64,000 nucleotides of DNA, taken from the NCBI GenBank assembly GCA_013407085.1, contig JACCGJ010020547.1, positions 47,590-111,589 of the forward strand, read 5' to 3'. Shown piece by piece: positions 40,308 through 51,759 of this stretch. Every line of letters starts with the position of its first letter. The stretch's first letter is position 1. The position numbers and the translations under genes were made by a program. Source of the stretch: Atriophallophorus winterbourni (lineage: Eukaryota > Platyhelminthes > Trematoda > Plagiorchiida > Microphallidae). The notes beneath the pieces were generated by a model. The model saw only the letters and a program-made list of their open reading frames with translations, searched no databases and had not been told where the DNA came from.

Positions 40308-41100
40308 TTGTACTTTTTTGAATGAGATGAATGAGTGGATGGCGTCTCCCCTGGAAAAGGAGGACATCGACGTGCTCCAGTACTGGAAGATGAAGGCCAA
40401 GAAGCTCCCTCTACTCGCCAAAGTCGCCCAGTAAGTTGTTTCAAAGTTAAAGGTCACTTATTTCCCGTTGGATTATAATTTATTCTCGTTATTCGCCATT
40501 CTTCGCTATAATATTCGCTAAACTTCGCCATACTTCGATATTATTCGCTATACTTCGATATATTATTTTCTATTCTCAGATGTAGTATTGCTATACTTTG
40601 ATATAGTATTGTTATACTTCGAAATAGTAGTTTAACTTTTGCACCCCTGGAACGTAATACAAAATACTCAACCTGTCTCATTTTCTTTTAGGATGGTCTA
40701 CGCCATCCCGGCTACCTCGGCCTCATCAGAGAGGGTCTTCTCGGAAGCTGGACTCGTGACCAAGCCCACCCGAAGCCTTCTGAACAACGAGAGGGTACAG
40801 GAGCTCGTCTACATTCATGACAATTACGAGAGAGTGCTCCCCTACATGAAGAGGATGAAGCTCCGCATCCAGGAGTTCATCAATGGCGAAGGTACCAGCA
40901 CTCAGAGTCAGCAGCAGCTCAAAGACCAGGATGACCCTGAGGCCAACCTTGAGGATGTCGAGTTTGTCGACACCCAGGAGCTCACGGCGGGGGCCTACTC
41001 CCCTCTGACTGGAGGCAGCCGGACAAGTTCCGGCACCAGGTCCAGGTCCAGAACCCCGGTCTCAGAGACCGACTCAGAGGAGGAGCCTAATTTCCTTTGA
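40308..41100 (+). pseudogene. hAT transposase C-terminal fragment (two exons)
   Basis: The exons are 40308-40430 and 40692-41100, joined by a GTAAGT/TTTTAG intron that keeps the frame. The first reads MNEWMASPLEKEDIDVLQYW and KMKAKKLPLLAKVA. The second starts MVYAIPATSASSERVFSEAG, the diagnostic hAT dimerisation domain, followed by RSLLNNERVQELVYIHDNYE and an acidic, Ser-rich tail. No stops occur in either exon. The upstream catalytic domain and zinc finger are absent, so it cannot be a transposase, though it could be expressed as a short dimerising protein. The exons are GC-rich against AT-rich surroundings. A poly(A) signal AATAAA lies at 41160-41165. Confidence 0.88.
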
Positions 41101-41486
41101 GAGAACAAGGTTTTGTATATTTCCAATTCCAAAGCTCATGAAAAAGTCCTCCCTTGTCAAATAAAAGTTCTTTCATGGTCAAAAAATAATTCATTTCGGA
41201 ATTCGTTTTATTTCAGCGAAGAATAGCGAATTTAAACGAATATTAGCGAATTATAGCAAGGTTTTTTTGTCGAAAACGAAGTTTTCGGGGGACATCGAAG
41301 TTGAGCGAAGATTATTCGCTAATATTCGTTATAGCGAAGTGCGAAGCTTCGCCATTGCGAAGTGCACTTCGGATATTCGCTTTGATACTATTCTCCATTG
41401 CGAAGGGCAGTTAGGGCTTTTCGAAAATTCGCTTCGTACTTCGCTTCGCTCCAAAAATGTGACATTCGTTATTGTCTGAAGTTGTC

Positions 41487-43500
41487 TGAGCTGAAAAGAA
41501 AATAATGGTTGGTCAGAAAACTTTAGTAAAATAAACAAAACAATATTTATTACTACTCGTAAGTAGTACTTGTTTGATAAAGGGATAAAAGTTATAGGAA
41601 ATGTGTGGATGCTCCGTTTTTATATGGCACGAACATCAAGCACTCACTGAACTGCATCACATATGGGTTTTTAATTGTTTGTTGCATTTTTGTTTGCCAG
41701 TGCCAATGCCACAACTAGGGAATTTCAGAATATCAAATTTCTGCTTTGATCATGCGTATGAGCATCGATAGATGTCACTAAATATTGCTAGCATTGATGC
41801 AGATATCGGAGGGTTAGTTGATAGCTGATCTAGATGTAAACAAACGGCAAAGATTTCACCCGATAACCACCAATCCCATGCCAAACATGTCCAGGGAATG
41901 TGTTCACACGAATTTCGCCGGCACGATGCATCCCAACATAGATGATGCTCATTCATAGTAACCGGAAGTCACTCACGTGATACAACCCACCCCCGCGGCA
42001 ACAATGAATGCTCCAAAACGAAATGTAAACCAACGTAGCCTCTCAAATACGATGTTTTCTGCATACTATACCCACTGTTCTTCGACATCGTTGGAAATGT
42101 TCAACCTTACCCACACTTTCCATCTCATACGCTCCCGACCGTATTAAACATTCTAACGAGGTTTCTCAAAAACGCCTACAGAGCGGACGTCATTGGAAAT
42201 TATTTTACATTCCCTCTTCGGTATTTCACACAACGCCACTTAAAGGGATACTAGAACAAGTGTCACCGGCAGATGTACTTATGCTTACTACCCAAACAAT
42301 ATCCGAACATTTATGAAACTATCAAAAGCAGCACTTGTTTAAGTCATCAAAGTCAATCGCGTCCTGTATTGAACGAATCTGAATCGGGAGCTTGTATTGC
42401 CAAGATTGTTCCTTTGAATTACTACCTTGACACTATTTGGTTGCGAAGCTTGACCACAATGTCAACTCCCTTCCATAAACGGTGGATCTCAGACGATCAT
42501 AAAGATTATGAAGATCGATCGAATGATTAGAAATGCAACCGAATAAACATACTTCAGCGAGGGAAGGTGTCTAAGGGAGAACAAACGATTAATCTTTGTT
42601 TTCGCTGCAGACATTCGAATTGCTGAGTGAGCTACATTCACCCTTGACAACGAAGTCTCATTTGAATTGTGTTGTTTTTGTCTGCATTCTATGACCAAGT
42701 AAACTGTTTGTTGTACGTGCGTAATCATCACTTGCATGCGTTCATTTTGAATTTTATACTCTAAATACACACCATATCCACGGAAATCACATTGGACTTA
42801 TGCTCAAATGTTCCATGTTTCTTTTTGTCTTTCTCACTTTTGAGCAAACATCAACGCACCGATAGATTGATAGAACGAAAGACTGCTATAATTACATGGC
42901 GTTGGCGTTTAAAAATATTCTGACATTGTAAGTGGATATACCAAATTTTCTATTATCACAAGTAATCGATTTGATATTATCAAGAATGAGTCAACGTAGA
43001 CATGACACCTTTGAAAGGCATGAAAATTATCCACTATGAAGGTATGTTCAATAAATTTCAATTTCGGAAGTAGGATGACAGCTTAGATATGATTATGGGA
43101 ATATTTATTGAAACGCAATTTTTCTCGATCGTATGACGTGTGAAATAAAACTGATCTATTGATCTCATTCTTTATCTTAATATGATTGTCCACATTTTAA
43201 ATTGCCTTGAAATTTTCATACAAATAGATAAGTCATTATAGATTTTCAAAGAATAGGATTTAAGAAAAGGTGGTTCTAAAATGTTTGCGTGTCATGGTAT
43301 TTTCTAAATGAAAATCATAGCAAAACGTCAGATTTCTATGAATACAAAGACATTGGTGTCCTTTTTATAGTTTCCCTATCCCCATATATTAGAACACATA
43401 TTCAGCGAAAGGCGATATTGCAAAGTACCACCAAAATGCAACATTTTGAACGTTTAAACAGGCAATCGAAATATTGTATATATTTCCATAACATGTTTTC
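41487..43500. other. No recognisable gene
   Basis: AT-rich; short frames only, with no motif or repeat partner found. Confidence 0.4.
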
Positions 43501-43504
43501 AAAT

Positions 43505-43645
43505 AGGGACAATATGATCAGGATCCGCATGCACTGAAAAAGTGGAGAAATGATAAACCTTGTTTGAAATTGTTGGCCACAGTTAAATAAAGCTGGTACG
43601 ACCAACCTGTTCAATCATATGTACCCATGCACATGTAAATAGGTT
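43505..43645 (+). repeat. Family B interspersed repeat, copy 5 (partial)
   Basis: GCTGGTACGACCAACCTGTT followed by CAATCATATGTACCCATGCA. Confidence 0.55.
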
Positions 43646-44284
43646 AAACCACCTTTGGCTTGAACAGAAATATCTATTTTGTTAAAGTAGTCGATTGTGG
43701 TGTGTAGGTGTAAGCACAGCCACATATCAGGCGTTCTTGTCCAGGAATCACTTTGTGATTCTGTAGTGGAACACTGTGATTCACTACACGACTTCTATTG
43801 ATCAGTGTCTTCAAATACGATATTTGTTTATCACTCTTCCACCTCATTAAAAAATAACTGAACCTAATCCTACTGTATAACTTGATGACGGTAAACGGCT
43901 GGAACTCGTTTGTCGTGTATAAGTGCGGGTAATATGAGCCCGACAATATGTCCTCAACGAAAGCGAATTCAAAATCGAAGATAGCAGACATTTGCGCGAA
44001 TGAATCTGTGACACTGGAAAACCAGTCAGAATTCGACTAATTTCAAACCTGTTTTCATATAACAACTGAGGAACTCTCTGAGCCACAGACCCTGGAAAGA
44101 AAGTATCTTCTGACGAAACTGTATCAGCTATTATAAACACCAGCAGTAGTCTACATCGTGTATATCATGACAATGGCACTTGTATAACTCAGTATTCCAT
44201 CAGCAATCTATATTAACCGCTGGTGATAAATTTGACAGACTAAAACAACCGTAAATTATATTTATAAATGAAAATCATTCTAAA

Positions 44285-44430
44285 CAAAATTTGAGCTTGT
44301 ATGCCACTGTTGGGTAAAGTTGGTATGACGCACCTGTTCAATCCTATTTGCCCAAACACATGTAGGTCGGGTTAAACGCATGATAATGAAGAAAAACCTC
44401 GTGGGGTGTGTGATTGAAATGCGTGCAAAT
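44285..44430 (+). repeat. Family B interspersed repeat, copy 6
   Basis: Both halves are present: GCTTGTATGCCACTGTTGGG, CACCTGTTCAATCC, then CCTCGTGGGGTGTGTGATTG and ATGCGTGCAAATGAG. Confidence 0.6.
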
Positions 44431-44579
44431 GAGCTTTTTGAAAATCATAATAGTTGTTGTATATGCGTGGATGCAACAAATAAAATGTTCCGTTAAAAAA
44501 CAATCGCTGTGAATCATTTTCTTGATTGGAGCTTCCTCTTTCACTAGCCAGGATGACAATACAAAGAAATTCAAAGTTC

Positions 44580-45060
44580 CAAGTAATTCAAAGTTTTAAT
44601 GGTTCAGAAAGCAAATATTTTACGGTAAGCATAGATTAAAAATATAGGGAATGCATAAAAACAACAAAGATGTTTGTCAATACGGAACGTCAGCCTTTGT
44701 ATTGAGGTGCGAGGTTGGGTTTGGTCAACATATACTTATCCAGTTCAATCTTGAACATGTTCAGGCTTGATGCACAAATGATATATGGTGGCAGAGAGTT
44801 CCATATAAAACAAACACGGACGGCAAAGAAGAACCCTCGACAATTTGATCTAGATTGTGGAATAACTAACTTGCAGCCATGAGATCTGCTACCGCGTGCT
44901 CCTTGCTGATGAACAAGCGTTCAACATTTTTTTCTAAGTTAGAAATTATAGTTCTCCCCTTGATGTCGATTTCCATAATTTAAAATCAAAGCATATTCCA
45001 CATAGCACAGCAGCTCTCATGTTGTTTGATAAACTTTAGGGCCCAGAGTGTGATATCTAA
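44580..45060 (-). pseudogene. CR1-type LINE C-terminal remnant
   Basis: The minus strand reads SHGCKLVIPQSRSNCRGFFF, AVRVCFIWNSLPPYI and NMFKIELDKYMLTKP, the last segment of the LINE polymerase. Upstream the frame is lost. Confidence 0.7.
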
Positions 45061-47658
45061 ATTATACAAAGCTTATTTTAGTTATATTAGCGCCTGCTTT
45101 ACTCTTAGTCTTCGGAAATTCATTAATGGTTTTGGCGTGTTTTATTTCGAGCCAACGCTATTCTTTACAAGACAAAATTAGTTACTGCCCAAATACTAAC
45201 GACCATTATGATCGCTCGTTTTGAAAACGAGAATTTGTAAGCATGAACGACTTTCATCACTACATCCCCAATTCAATATCACCAAAACAATGCAACTACC
45301 CCAATCACTGACAGTATTTAACTCCACGGAATAATGGGTTAAGCTGAATGACGACTTCCACCGGAAATGATATAACACATTCGGCCCAGATGAAATGAAG
45401 GATAAAAATTACTCGAGGCGTGGTACCAATGCCGAAAATTGGCACCCCCTGAAATTCGTATTCGAGCAGTAAACGACATAAAGCGTACGAACATGAATAG
45501 TCTTGAATTGATTTCGCCAGCCAGTCAAACACATGCACCCGAGATAAATAACCTGGAGTAGACAACCAATTCTGGGGCGGCAAACCCACTGTTGTAAGTT
45601 CTCCATCTGCCCCGAATATGACATATTTATCATGCTGTTGCTCAGAGCATTATGAGCAAATTCATTGAACTTTATTCACATGTGACCTCAACTTCTTCAA
45701 ACTTGATTGCACTAACAGAATCCTAGTTCAGGAATTTCATACATGGTTCTAACATCACTATCCCAACTGGACAAACTCAAATGGTACAATCCGAAACAAT
45801 TGACGCTTTAAATAACCACTAGATACCCATATGCACAAGTATATTTTTACGTATTGTAATAATATTTTATGCTATTTTTTACCGCACGGCCATATGTATA
45901 TTTTGGTGGGTCTTGTAAAGCAAAGCTTTTTACTCCGCATGTCATCTAAGAACAAACCTATGAATCAAATCATGACTCAACTGTTCAAATTGAACCGATT
46001 TATTGATTTTCCATTTTTGTTCAGCTAAAATTATTGAGTTATCGTGCTTTAACAATTTTGTGTCGATCAGCGAATAGTTTTCACATTTAAATGCTTGTTT
46101 TTCTGCAGATCATACGATGTGGGATCTAGAAATTGACGGGCTTTCTACTTAACATTGTTGTCAATCTGATGGGATGGAATTATTTATTTCGGAAAATACT
46201 TGGGCAGGGACTGCCAGATCTATTTCTCAAAATCGTCGAGAGGAACTACATCTCCGCTATCAGCTCAGGAAAACAAATTGTCGCAATGAAAGCAGCCAAT
46301 CTGTGGCGCGAAATGAAGAAGTGCTTTTCGTTCAAGCGTTCTATCGAACGCATATTTCAGCGATTGATAAACTGTATGCTTTCTCGAATTTCACTTGATC
46401 TTCGAATCTTCGTCTACACATAACAATTATCGTAAATACATTTGGTCAATTGAAGACTGGCGGGGTATTATAGTACCCTTCATCTAAAATGAACAAAACA
46501 TTAACGTTCGCCTGCAACCATGTTTTATCTAACATAATTTTTCGTACAGTTAGCTGTTATTTATTTACTGTAAATTGACAAATTTATGGCATTTGTGTTC
46601 CAAGTGCTACCTAGTAACCTGCGAGCCAGTGATTCATCCAAAGAATGATTCGATAACATTCCGAAACGTGAGTCACTTTTGTTTCGCCCGCAATAACCAA
46701 ACACACACTACGGAGATTATTTTGCTCCGTATGCAAATCCGCTTAAATAATTTTACTGGGGATTAAAGAGTGGTATAGTGTCTGATAAACCTAATCGAAT
46801 TTTGAAATTGATTGAATCGATTTTATTTTGACAAATACTGACTAGTTAGCATTTTACGGAAACCTATTATATGTTCGGGAGTATGCATGGCTGGGTTGTT
46901 TGTTATACGAGAACGATAATGAAGCACGAACGAATCTAACTCAAGGCAGAGGATATTTACTGCCAATGTGCTTAAATAAGAGCGAGACCTCAGTCGAACC
47001 CTTCCTTCCTAAATCTTCTTGATCAATTTTGCGAATATTTCAAAATGATTTGTTACTTATGAGTAGTCAGCAATTATGTTTGAAAACGATAAATTTGCTT
47101 CTAAAAGTAGCTTCAACAGACCGATCGGGTTAGAAAAACGTTATTAATTAACACACATTAACAATAAACAACCTATAAAAATCTTAGGTGCGTCGAGCTG
47201 TCTAATCATTTGGTATAACCAGATCGCGGTCAAGGTCAGCAGACACTGGGGCTCAATTTTACGCGTCCAAAAGTGACATATTGTAAGAAGATGGGGTATT
47301 ATAGGGATAAAGTAAGTTCAACAGAGCTCAAGCTACATAGCCTATTATGACGTTCATTACGTTGTCCGCACAGGCATCGATGGCACTCAATGTGACCTAA
47401 TTTGTTCAACCCTGCGGTTCACATCCACTTATCGGTTGTCTCAAATCATTCTTAAGTTCCACCTTTCCAGCATTCATAACGTTTATCTCGAATCCCATAT
47501 CATAAGAGAACTCTAATTGGTCGAACGCGTTTATTATGCACATACCAAATAGTAAAACATCGCACGCCCATCAGATATAGACAAATCATCTTACCAAAGC
47601 TCTATCCTCAACCTGTCCATGTCTGTTTCAACGTTGATCTGATTTGCAGGTTTACTAA
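45061..47658. other. No recognisable gene
   Basis: The minus-strand frames at 45633-45305 and the + frames at 46133-46423 are open for 70-95 codons, but I recognise nothing in them. No repeat partner was found. Confidence 0.35.
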
Positions 47659-47772
47659 CACTTAATCGTCAGACAATTAATCGTCAAACACTTAATCACC
47701 AGAAATTGGATCCTCAGACATTTAACCCCGAAGTCGCTTCATCCCCAGTTACTTAATCCTCAGTATCTCAGC
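47659..47772. repeat. Left tandem-unit arm
   Basis: Units CACTTAATCGTCAGAC, AATTAATCGTCAAA, CACTTAATCACCAGA and further diverged ones, ending near TTACTTAATCCTCAG. Confidence 0.8.
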
Positions 47773-47811
47773 ATACTTCTTCTTCTGTTTATTATGAACC
47801 CCAGCACTTGC

Positions 47812-48021
47812 TTAAAGAAATGAGAACGTATGCTGTCGGCAATCCTTTCGCAAACCGTTAAGAAATGTACACATGGTTAGATGTTGGCAAGTAAGGAGTG
47901 CCTGTAATGCATCATTCAACGGCACAATCATGAGGCGTAAATAATCGTCTGCCTCATAATCTGCTTTCATCCCTAATTCACTTAGTATTTGTTGCATGGT
48001 ATGACATCTCGAGCAATTCAA
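47812..48021 (-). other. Unrecognised reading frame inside the tandem-arm element
   Basis: A 69-codon frame containing MQQILSELGMKADYEADDYL and CTFLNGLRKDCRQHTF. It sits between the left arm and the PLE. I do not recognise it; it could be a remnant of the element's own gene. Confidence 0.25.
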
Positions 48022-48046
48022 CGATGCACAACTACGGAAAGATTGA

Positions 48047-48469
48047 AGTTTTGAAAACGCGTAGCTCAGGTACAGGATTGTAAGACATAGTTGTTCTCCG
48101 AGCTGATATGGTTGATTGCGGACGTTTCGTCACCAAACTAGATGACATCATCAGCGGAACTTCTTTCGAAGTGATTGGGCGACGGGCGATATTCGAATTT
48201 ATTCGCTTCTCTGCGATCTCATCTAGTGTGATTGGCTGATCTTCTTGATTGTGCCCTTTGTTGGCGTGTTCTCATTGGTCCGTAGATTGCATCCAATTGA
48301 ATGTGTTCATAGATTGATCATGCCATGCTTCGAGGAACTCTCGTATATGTCGAGTTCTGCCTTTTGCGATTATCTCTGTTTCATCCCAATTGAACTCGTG
48401 TCCTTCTTGATCCATGTGCGCCGATATTACCGACTTGTGATCATGTCGTCGAGTAGCAAATTTGTGTTC
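48047..48469 (-). repeat. Inverted partial PLE copy
   Basis: Reverse complement of about 50665-51070 plus the first bases of the coding region: 48047-48070 mirrors 48565-48588 with one mismatch. It includes a minus-strand hammerhead at 48115-48159. It forms a long foldback with the 5' pseudo-LTR. Confidence 0.9.
48115..48159 (-). ncRNA. Hammerhead ribozyme motif in the inverted PLE copy
   Basis: The same core as the + strand copies: CTGATGA, stem II GTCA/TGAC, GAAA, ACGTC. Confidence 0.8.
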
Positions 48470-48515
48470 GTTCCGCTGATGATGTCATCTAGTTTGGTGA
48501 CGAAACGTCCGCAAT
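48470..48515 (+). ncRNA. Hammerhead ribozyme motif, PLE 5' pseudo-LTR
   Basis: Core CTGATGA at 48476-48482, one extra T, stem II GTCA-(10 nt)-TGAC, GAAA at 48502-48505, self-complementary ACGT and the cleavage-site C. Stem I GTTCCG/CGCAAT pairs with one mismatch. Cleavage would define the 5' end of PLE transcripts. Confidence 0.82.
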
Positions 48516-48541
48516 CAACTGCATCAGCTCCGAGAACAACT

Positions 48542-50946
48542 ATGTCTTACAATCCTGTACCTGAGCTACGTGTTTTCAAAACTTTATCGAACAATCATGG
48601 GCGTGATACACTAAAACATGCAAGACGTTGGGAAACATTAAGTAGAAAAATCGCCGCAACCCAGGAGCAGCTTTTCTTTTTACACGAATGCCAACGACGA
48701 GGCGTGTTCCCGAAGTCAGTACAACGAAAACCGCCCATCAATACTTTCGAAGCACAACAGCCGGCAAACAAACAAAGCAGAGAATGGATTCGAATTCTCA
48801 TCTCCAATGCATAGAAGCGAATCAATAATTACTCTAACGTCGTTCAATTGGAACAGAACTTTTGCCGCGGTCAACTCGGTGATGAGATGACGCATCAACT
48901 TGCAGTCGCAATCACCGTTACAGCAAAGAACTCAAAGGTGAAATAGCGTCAAGCCCTTGACAACAAGATGAGGTTAATCAAACCAAAACAGGAGAATGTC
49001 TTGGAACAAACTGGGTCAAAAATTTATCGAACCGAACGTTATCAGCTGAAGAAGAGCAGATACTTAGTCGCGGTTTGAACTTCAACTGCAAGGACGCTGG
49101 TCATACAGAATTTATCGCAAGTCTGGAAGGTGTGCTAAAGTCACAGTCAATCTCAGAAGAAATGCAAGAAAATATTCGCCACAGAATAATTCCCGCACGT
49201 ATTACGAACAAAGAGCATCCAGTTCTGTCGCGCAATGAAATCACTGCAATGAACAATTTACGGAAAGACAGAAATATTGTCATATTACCGGCAGACAAAG
49301 GACGTGTGACAGTGGTTATGGACAAAGACGAATATATACACAAGGCTGAACAACTCTTGCAAGACACCACTACATATCGCGAGACCAGCGAAGACCAGAC
49401 CAAACAGTTGGAAAATAAAATAATAGCAACATTGAAGAAACTCAAGTTTATGGGACAACTCAGCGCTGCCGAACATATCAGAATGAAACCAGAAGGCTCA
49501 AGCTTACCACGCTTCTACGGGCTACCGAAAATTCACAAGGATGGTATTCCGCTACGCCCAATCGTGTCACTGCCCGGGGCACCTACATATAAACTGTGCA
49601 AAGAAATGCGAAAAAGATTGCTTTACCTTACACAGGGATCGGAGTACTCCGTGGATTCGTCAACGAAATTTCTACAGAAGGTTAAAGATGTGACCATAGA
49701 AGACGATGAAATCATGGTTTCTTTTGACGTGACCTCACTATTCACATCAATCGACACAACCCTTGCGTTGCAAACCGTATCACAATTGTTGGATGAACGA
49801 GGAACGGAACACGACGGAAACCGCTTGAGCAAGCAGAGCATACTGCAACTGCTAGAATTATGTCTGCAGACCAACTTCAAATTCAATGATCGCTTTTATA
49901 AACAAATGAAAGGAACTCCAATGGGATCACCTATATCTGGATTACTAGTGGAAGCCGTAATGCAAAGACTGGAGCGAATCGCCTTGCCGCTAATTCAACC
50001 CAAATTCTTGAGCCGATACGTCGATGATACGTTCGTGATTCTGAAGAAAGAAAACTTAGAGGATGCACATCGACTACTCAACTGCGTCTTCACGGGAATT
50101 CAATTTACAAAGGAAACCGAAGCGAACAACTGTCTACCATTTCTGGACGTAAACGTGTGAAGAACAGAGACGGGAAACCTTGAAACAAGTGTTTACAGGA
50201 AAGGAACAAACACGGATCAAATCTTAAACTTCAGAAGCAAGCACCCGGTCACGCACAAACGGAGCTGCGTACGAACGCTATTTAACCGCGCGAAAACACA
50301 TTGCAATACCGAACAACTCAAGAAAGAAGAGGAGAAATATTTATTCAAACTATCCCAGAAAAACGATTACCCAAGAGGTATCATCATCCGCAACAAAGAC
50401 GTAACAATTCACTCACACGAAAACAATACAAACACGGCAAGAGCGACACTCCCGTATATACAAAATATTTCAGAAATTACGGCAAGAATATTACGCCCGC
50501 TCGGAATCAATGTCGCACACAAACCGATGTCCACTCTGAGAAGTCAGCTGGTGAAAATCAAGGACACGTTTGCAAAAGAAGAAAGAAACAAAGTCGTGTA
50601 CAGAATTCCATGTTCTAATTGTGACAAAAACTATATCGGACAGACTGGAAGAAGATTAGAAACAAGGATACACGAACACAAATTGGCTACTCGACGACAT
50701 GATCACAAGTCGGTAATATCGGCGCACATGGATCAAGAAGGACACGAGTTCAATTGGGATGAAACAGAGATAATCGCAAAAGGCAGAACTCGACATATAC
50801 GAGAGTTCCTTGAAGCATGGCATTCGACAGCACGATCAATCAATGAACACATTCAATTGGATGCAATCTACGGACCAATGAGACCACGCCAACAAAGGGC
50901 ACAATCAAGAAGATCAGCCAATCACACTAGATGCGATCGTAGATAA
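48542..50946 (+). pseudogene. PLE polyprotein: RT and GIY-YIG endonuclease, lightly disabled
   Basis: The N-terminal frame starts MSYNPVPELRVFKTLSNNHG (48542-48814) and ends in TAG. A second TAG (48944-48946) and a frameshift near 48975 precede the main frame, which runs from 48961 to a TGA at 50158-50160 and then stays open to 50946. The RT part has WVKNLSNRTL, ILPADKG, GLPKIHKDGIPLRPIVS, SFDVTSLFTSID, GTPMGSPISG and YVDDTFVI with both catalytic aspartates. The endonuclease part has VVYRIPCSNCDKNYIGQTGR, TRIHEH and FLEAWHS, covering the GIY-YIG core. The four lesions make this copy non-autonomous, yet all catalytic residues remain. Confidence 0.92.
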
Positions 50947-50992
50947 GCGAATAAATTCGAATATCGCCCGTCGCCCAATCACTTCTAAAGAA

Positions 50993-51038
50993 GTTCCGCT
51001 GATGATGTCATCTAGTTTGGTGACGAAACGTCCGCAAT
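50993..51038 (+). ncRNA. Hammerhead ribozyme motif, PLE 3' pseudo-LTR
   Basis: Identical in the core to the 5' copy (48470-48515), followed by CATATCAGCTCGGAGAACAA, which the 5' copy shares with small changes. Confidence 0.82.
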
Positions 51039-51157
51039 CAACCATATCAGCTCGGAGAACAACTATGTCTTACAAAGATTGACGTTCTTAAAATCAATAG
51101 CATAACTCTCCCGCTAAATAAATTCATTTAAACCTATTCTGCATTCTTCAAAAGTTA

Positions 51158-51292
51158 TCAAACTGGGGATTAAGTGGCTGAAGATTAAGTGACTGGGGAT
51201 GAACTTGGGTTTTAAATGTCTGGGAATCAAAGGTCTCGTGATTAAATGTCTAAGGATTAAGTGTCGGCGATTAAGTGTCTGACGATTAAGTG
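51158..51292. repeat. Right tandem-unit arm
   Basis: Inverted partner of 47659-47772. Units read GATTAAGTGTCTGAC, GATTAAGTGTCGGC, GGATTAAGTGTC and diverged forms. Confidence 0.8.
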
Positions 51293-51759
51293 ACCGGACA
51301 CCGATTTGCCAATGGATTTCGTGCTAACCTGTACAATTCAAACCCTAACCATGTCTGGTTCGTTTGACCGACCTTGACTTATTTCATATCGTTCGACACT
51401 AGCAGAGTCGTTGTCCATCTCCTCACGTTTCCGAGGTTGTAGTCGCTTGAATCGCCATCACACAATCCAAAAATAAATGCTATTGTCGTCATCGGTCATT
51501 TCTGCGCTTTCGCATGGCGGTGATATACACATCATCTGTAGGCTCGAGATTAGCACTCATTGATAATGCACTTCACACCAACACAACAGGTGATCAAAGT
51601 TTGCAGCCTAACCATAATTAACGCGTGTCCATCACAGTGACGCTTGCCAAATTATGGCGTGTCCTGCCACATCTATGCTTTCCCGTTGTGCTCTAACCAT
51701 AGATTCTCAGCGTGCGGGAGCTGAATATAACACCTAATGCTGCGCCACAGCAGGTCTAA
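51293..51759. other. No recognisable gene
   Basis: No coding block or repeat partner recognised. Confidence 0.4.

Larger units (their letters stand above)
39895..41478 (+). mobile_element. Non-autonomous hAT DNA transposon
   Basis: Inverted ends CAGACAATAACGAAT (39895-39909) and its exact reverse complement (41464-41478). The 8-bp flanks AAGTTTTC (39887-39894) and AAGTTGTC (41479-41486) match at 7 of 8 positions, the target duplication size of hAT elements. Both ends, and the intron, are packed with GCGAA/TTCGC motifs in both orientations, like the subterminal binding sites known in hAT elements. Only the transposase C-terminus remains, and a piggyBac-like MITE sits inside. At 1,584 bp it is far shorter than an autonomous element. 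Confidence 0.92.
48047..51073 (+). mobile_element. Penelope-like element, nearly intact (PLE family 1)
   Basis: The 9-bp flanks AAAGATTGA (48038-48046 and 51074-51082) are an exact target duplication. In order it has: an inverted partial copy (48047-48469), a 5' pseudo-LTR with hammerhead, an N-terminal reading frame, reverse transcriptase, a GIY-YIG endonuclease, and a 3' pseudo-LTR with hammerhead. The inverted partial copy contains endonuclease end, terminal repeat and the start of the next coding region, which implies a head-to-tail tandem template. This inverted-plus-tandem layout is known for PLEs. It carries only a few inactivating changes. Confidence 0.92.
47659..51292. mobile_element. 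Element with inverted arms of ~15-bp tandem units, hosting a PLE
   Basis: The left arm (47659 to about 47772) and right arm (about 51158-51292) are inverted copies of each other. Each is built of degenerate tandem units of the form CACTTAATCGTCAGA. Corresponding variant units occur in the same order in both arms (for example CTTCATCCCCAGT, TCATCCCCAGT). Between them, outside the PLE, are about 270 bp on the left and 85 bp on the right. Without the PLE the element would be about 0.6 kb. This resembles a foldback or MITE-like DNA transposon. No transposase is recognisable, and no target duplication was identified. Confidence 0.6.

Noticed and set aside
40639..41100. Host gene encoding a hAT-like protein
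   Set aside because: It lies within exact hAT terminal repeats and an 8-bp target duplication, with most of the transposase missing. It is a transposon fragment, not a domesticated gene on present evidence.
47659..47772. Tandem CACTTAATC units as a telomere-like or CRISPR array
   Set aside because: The units are degenerate, have no unique spacers, and occur as an inverted pair around one insertion. This fits a transposon terminal repeat better.
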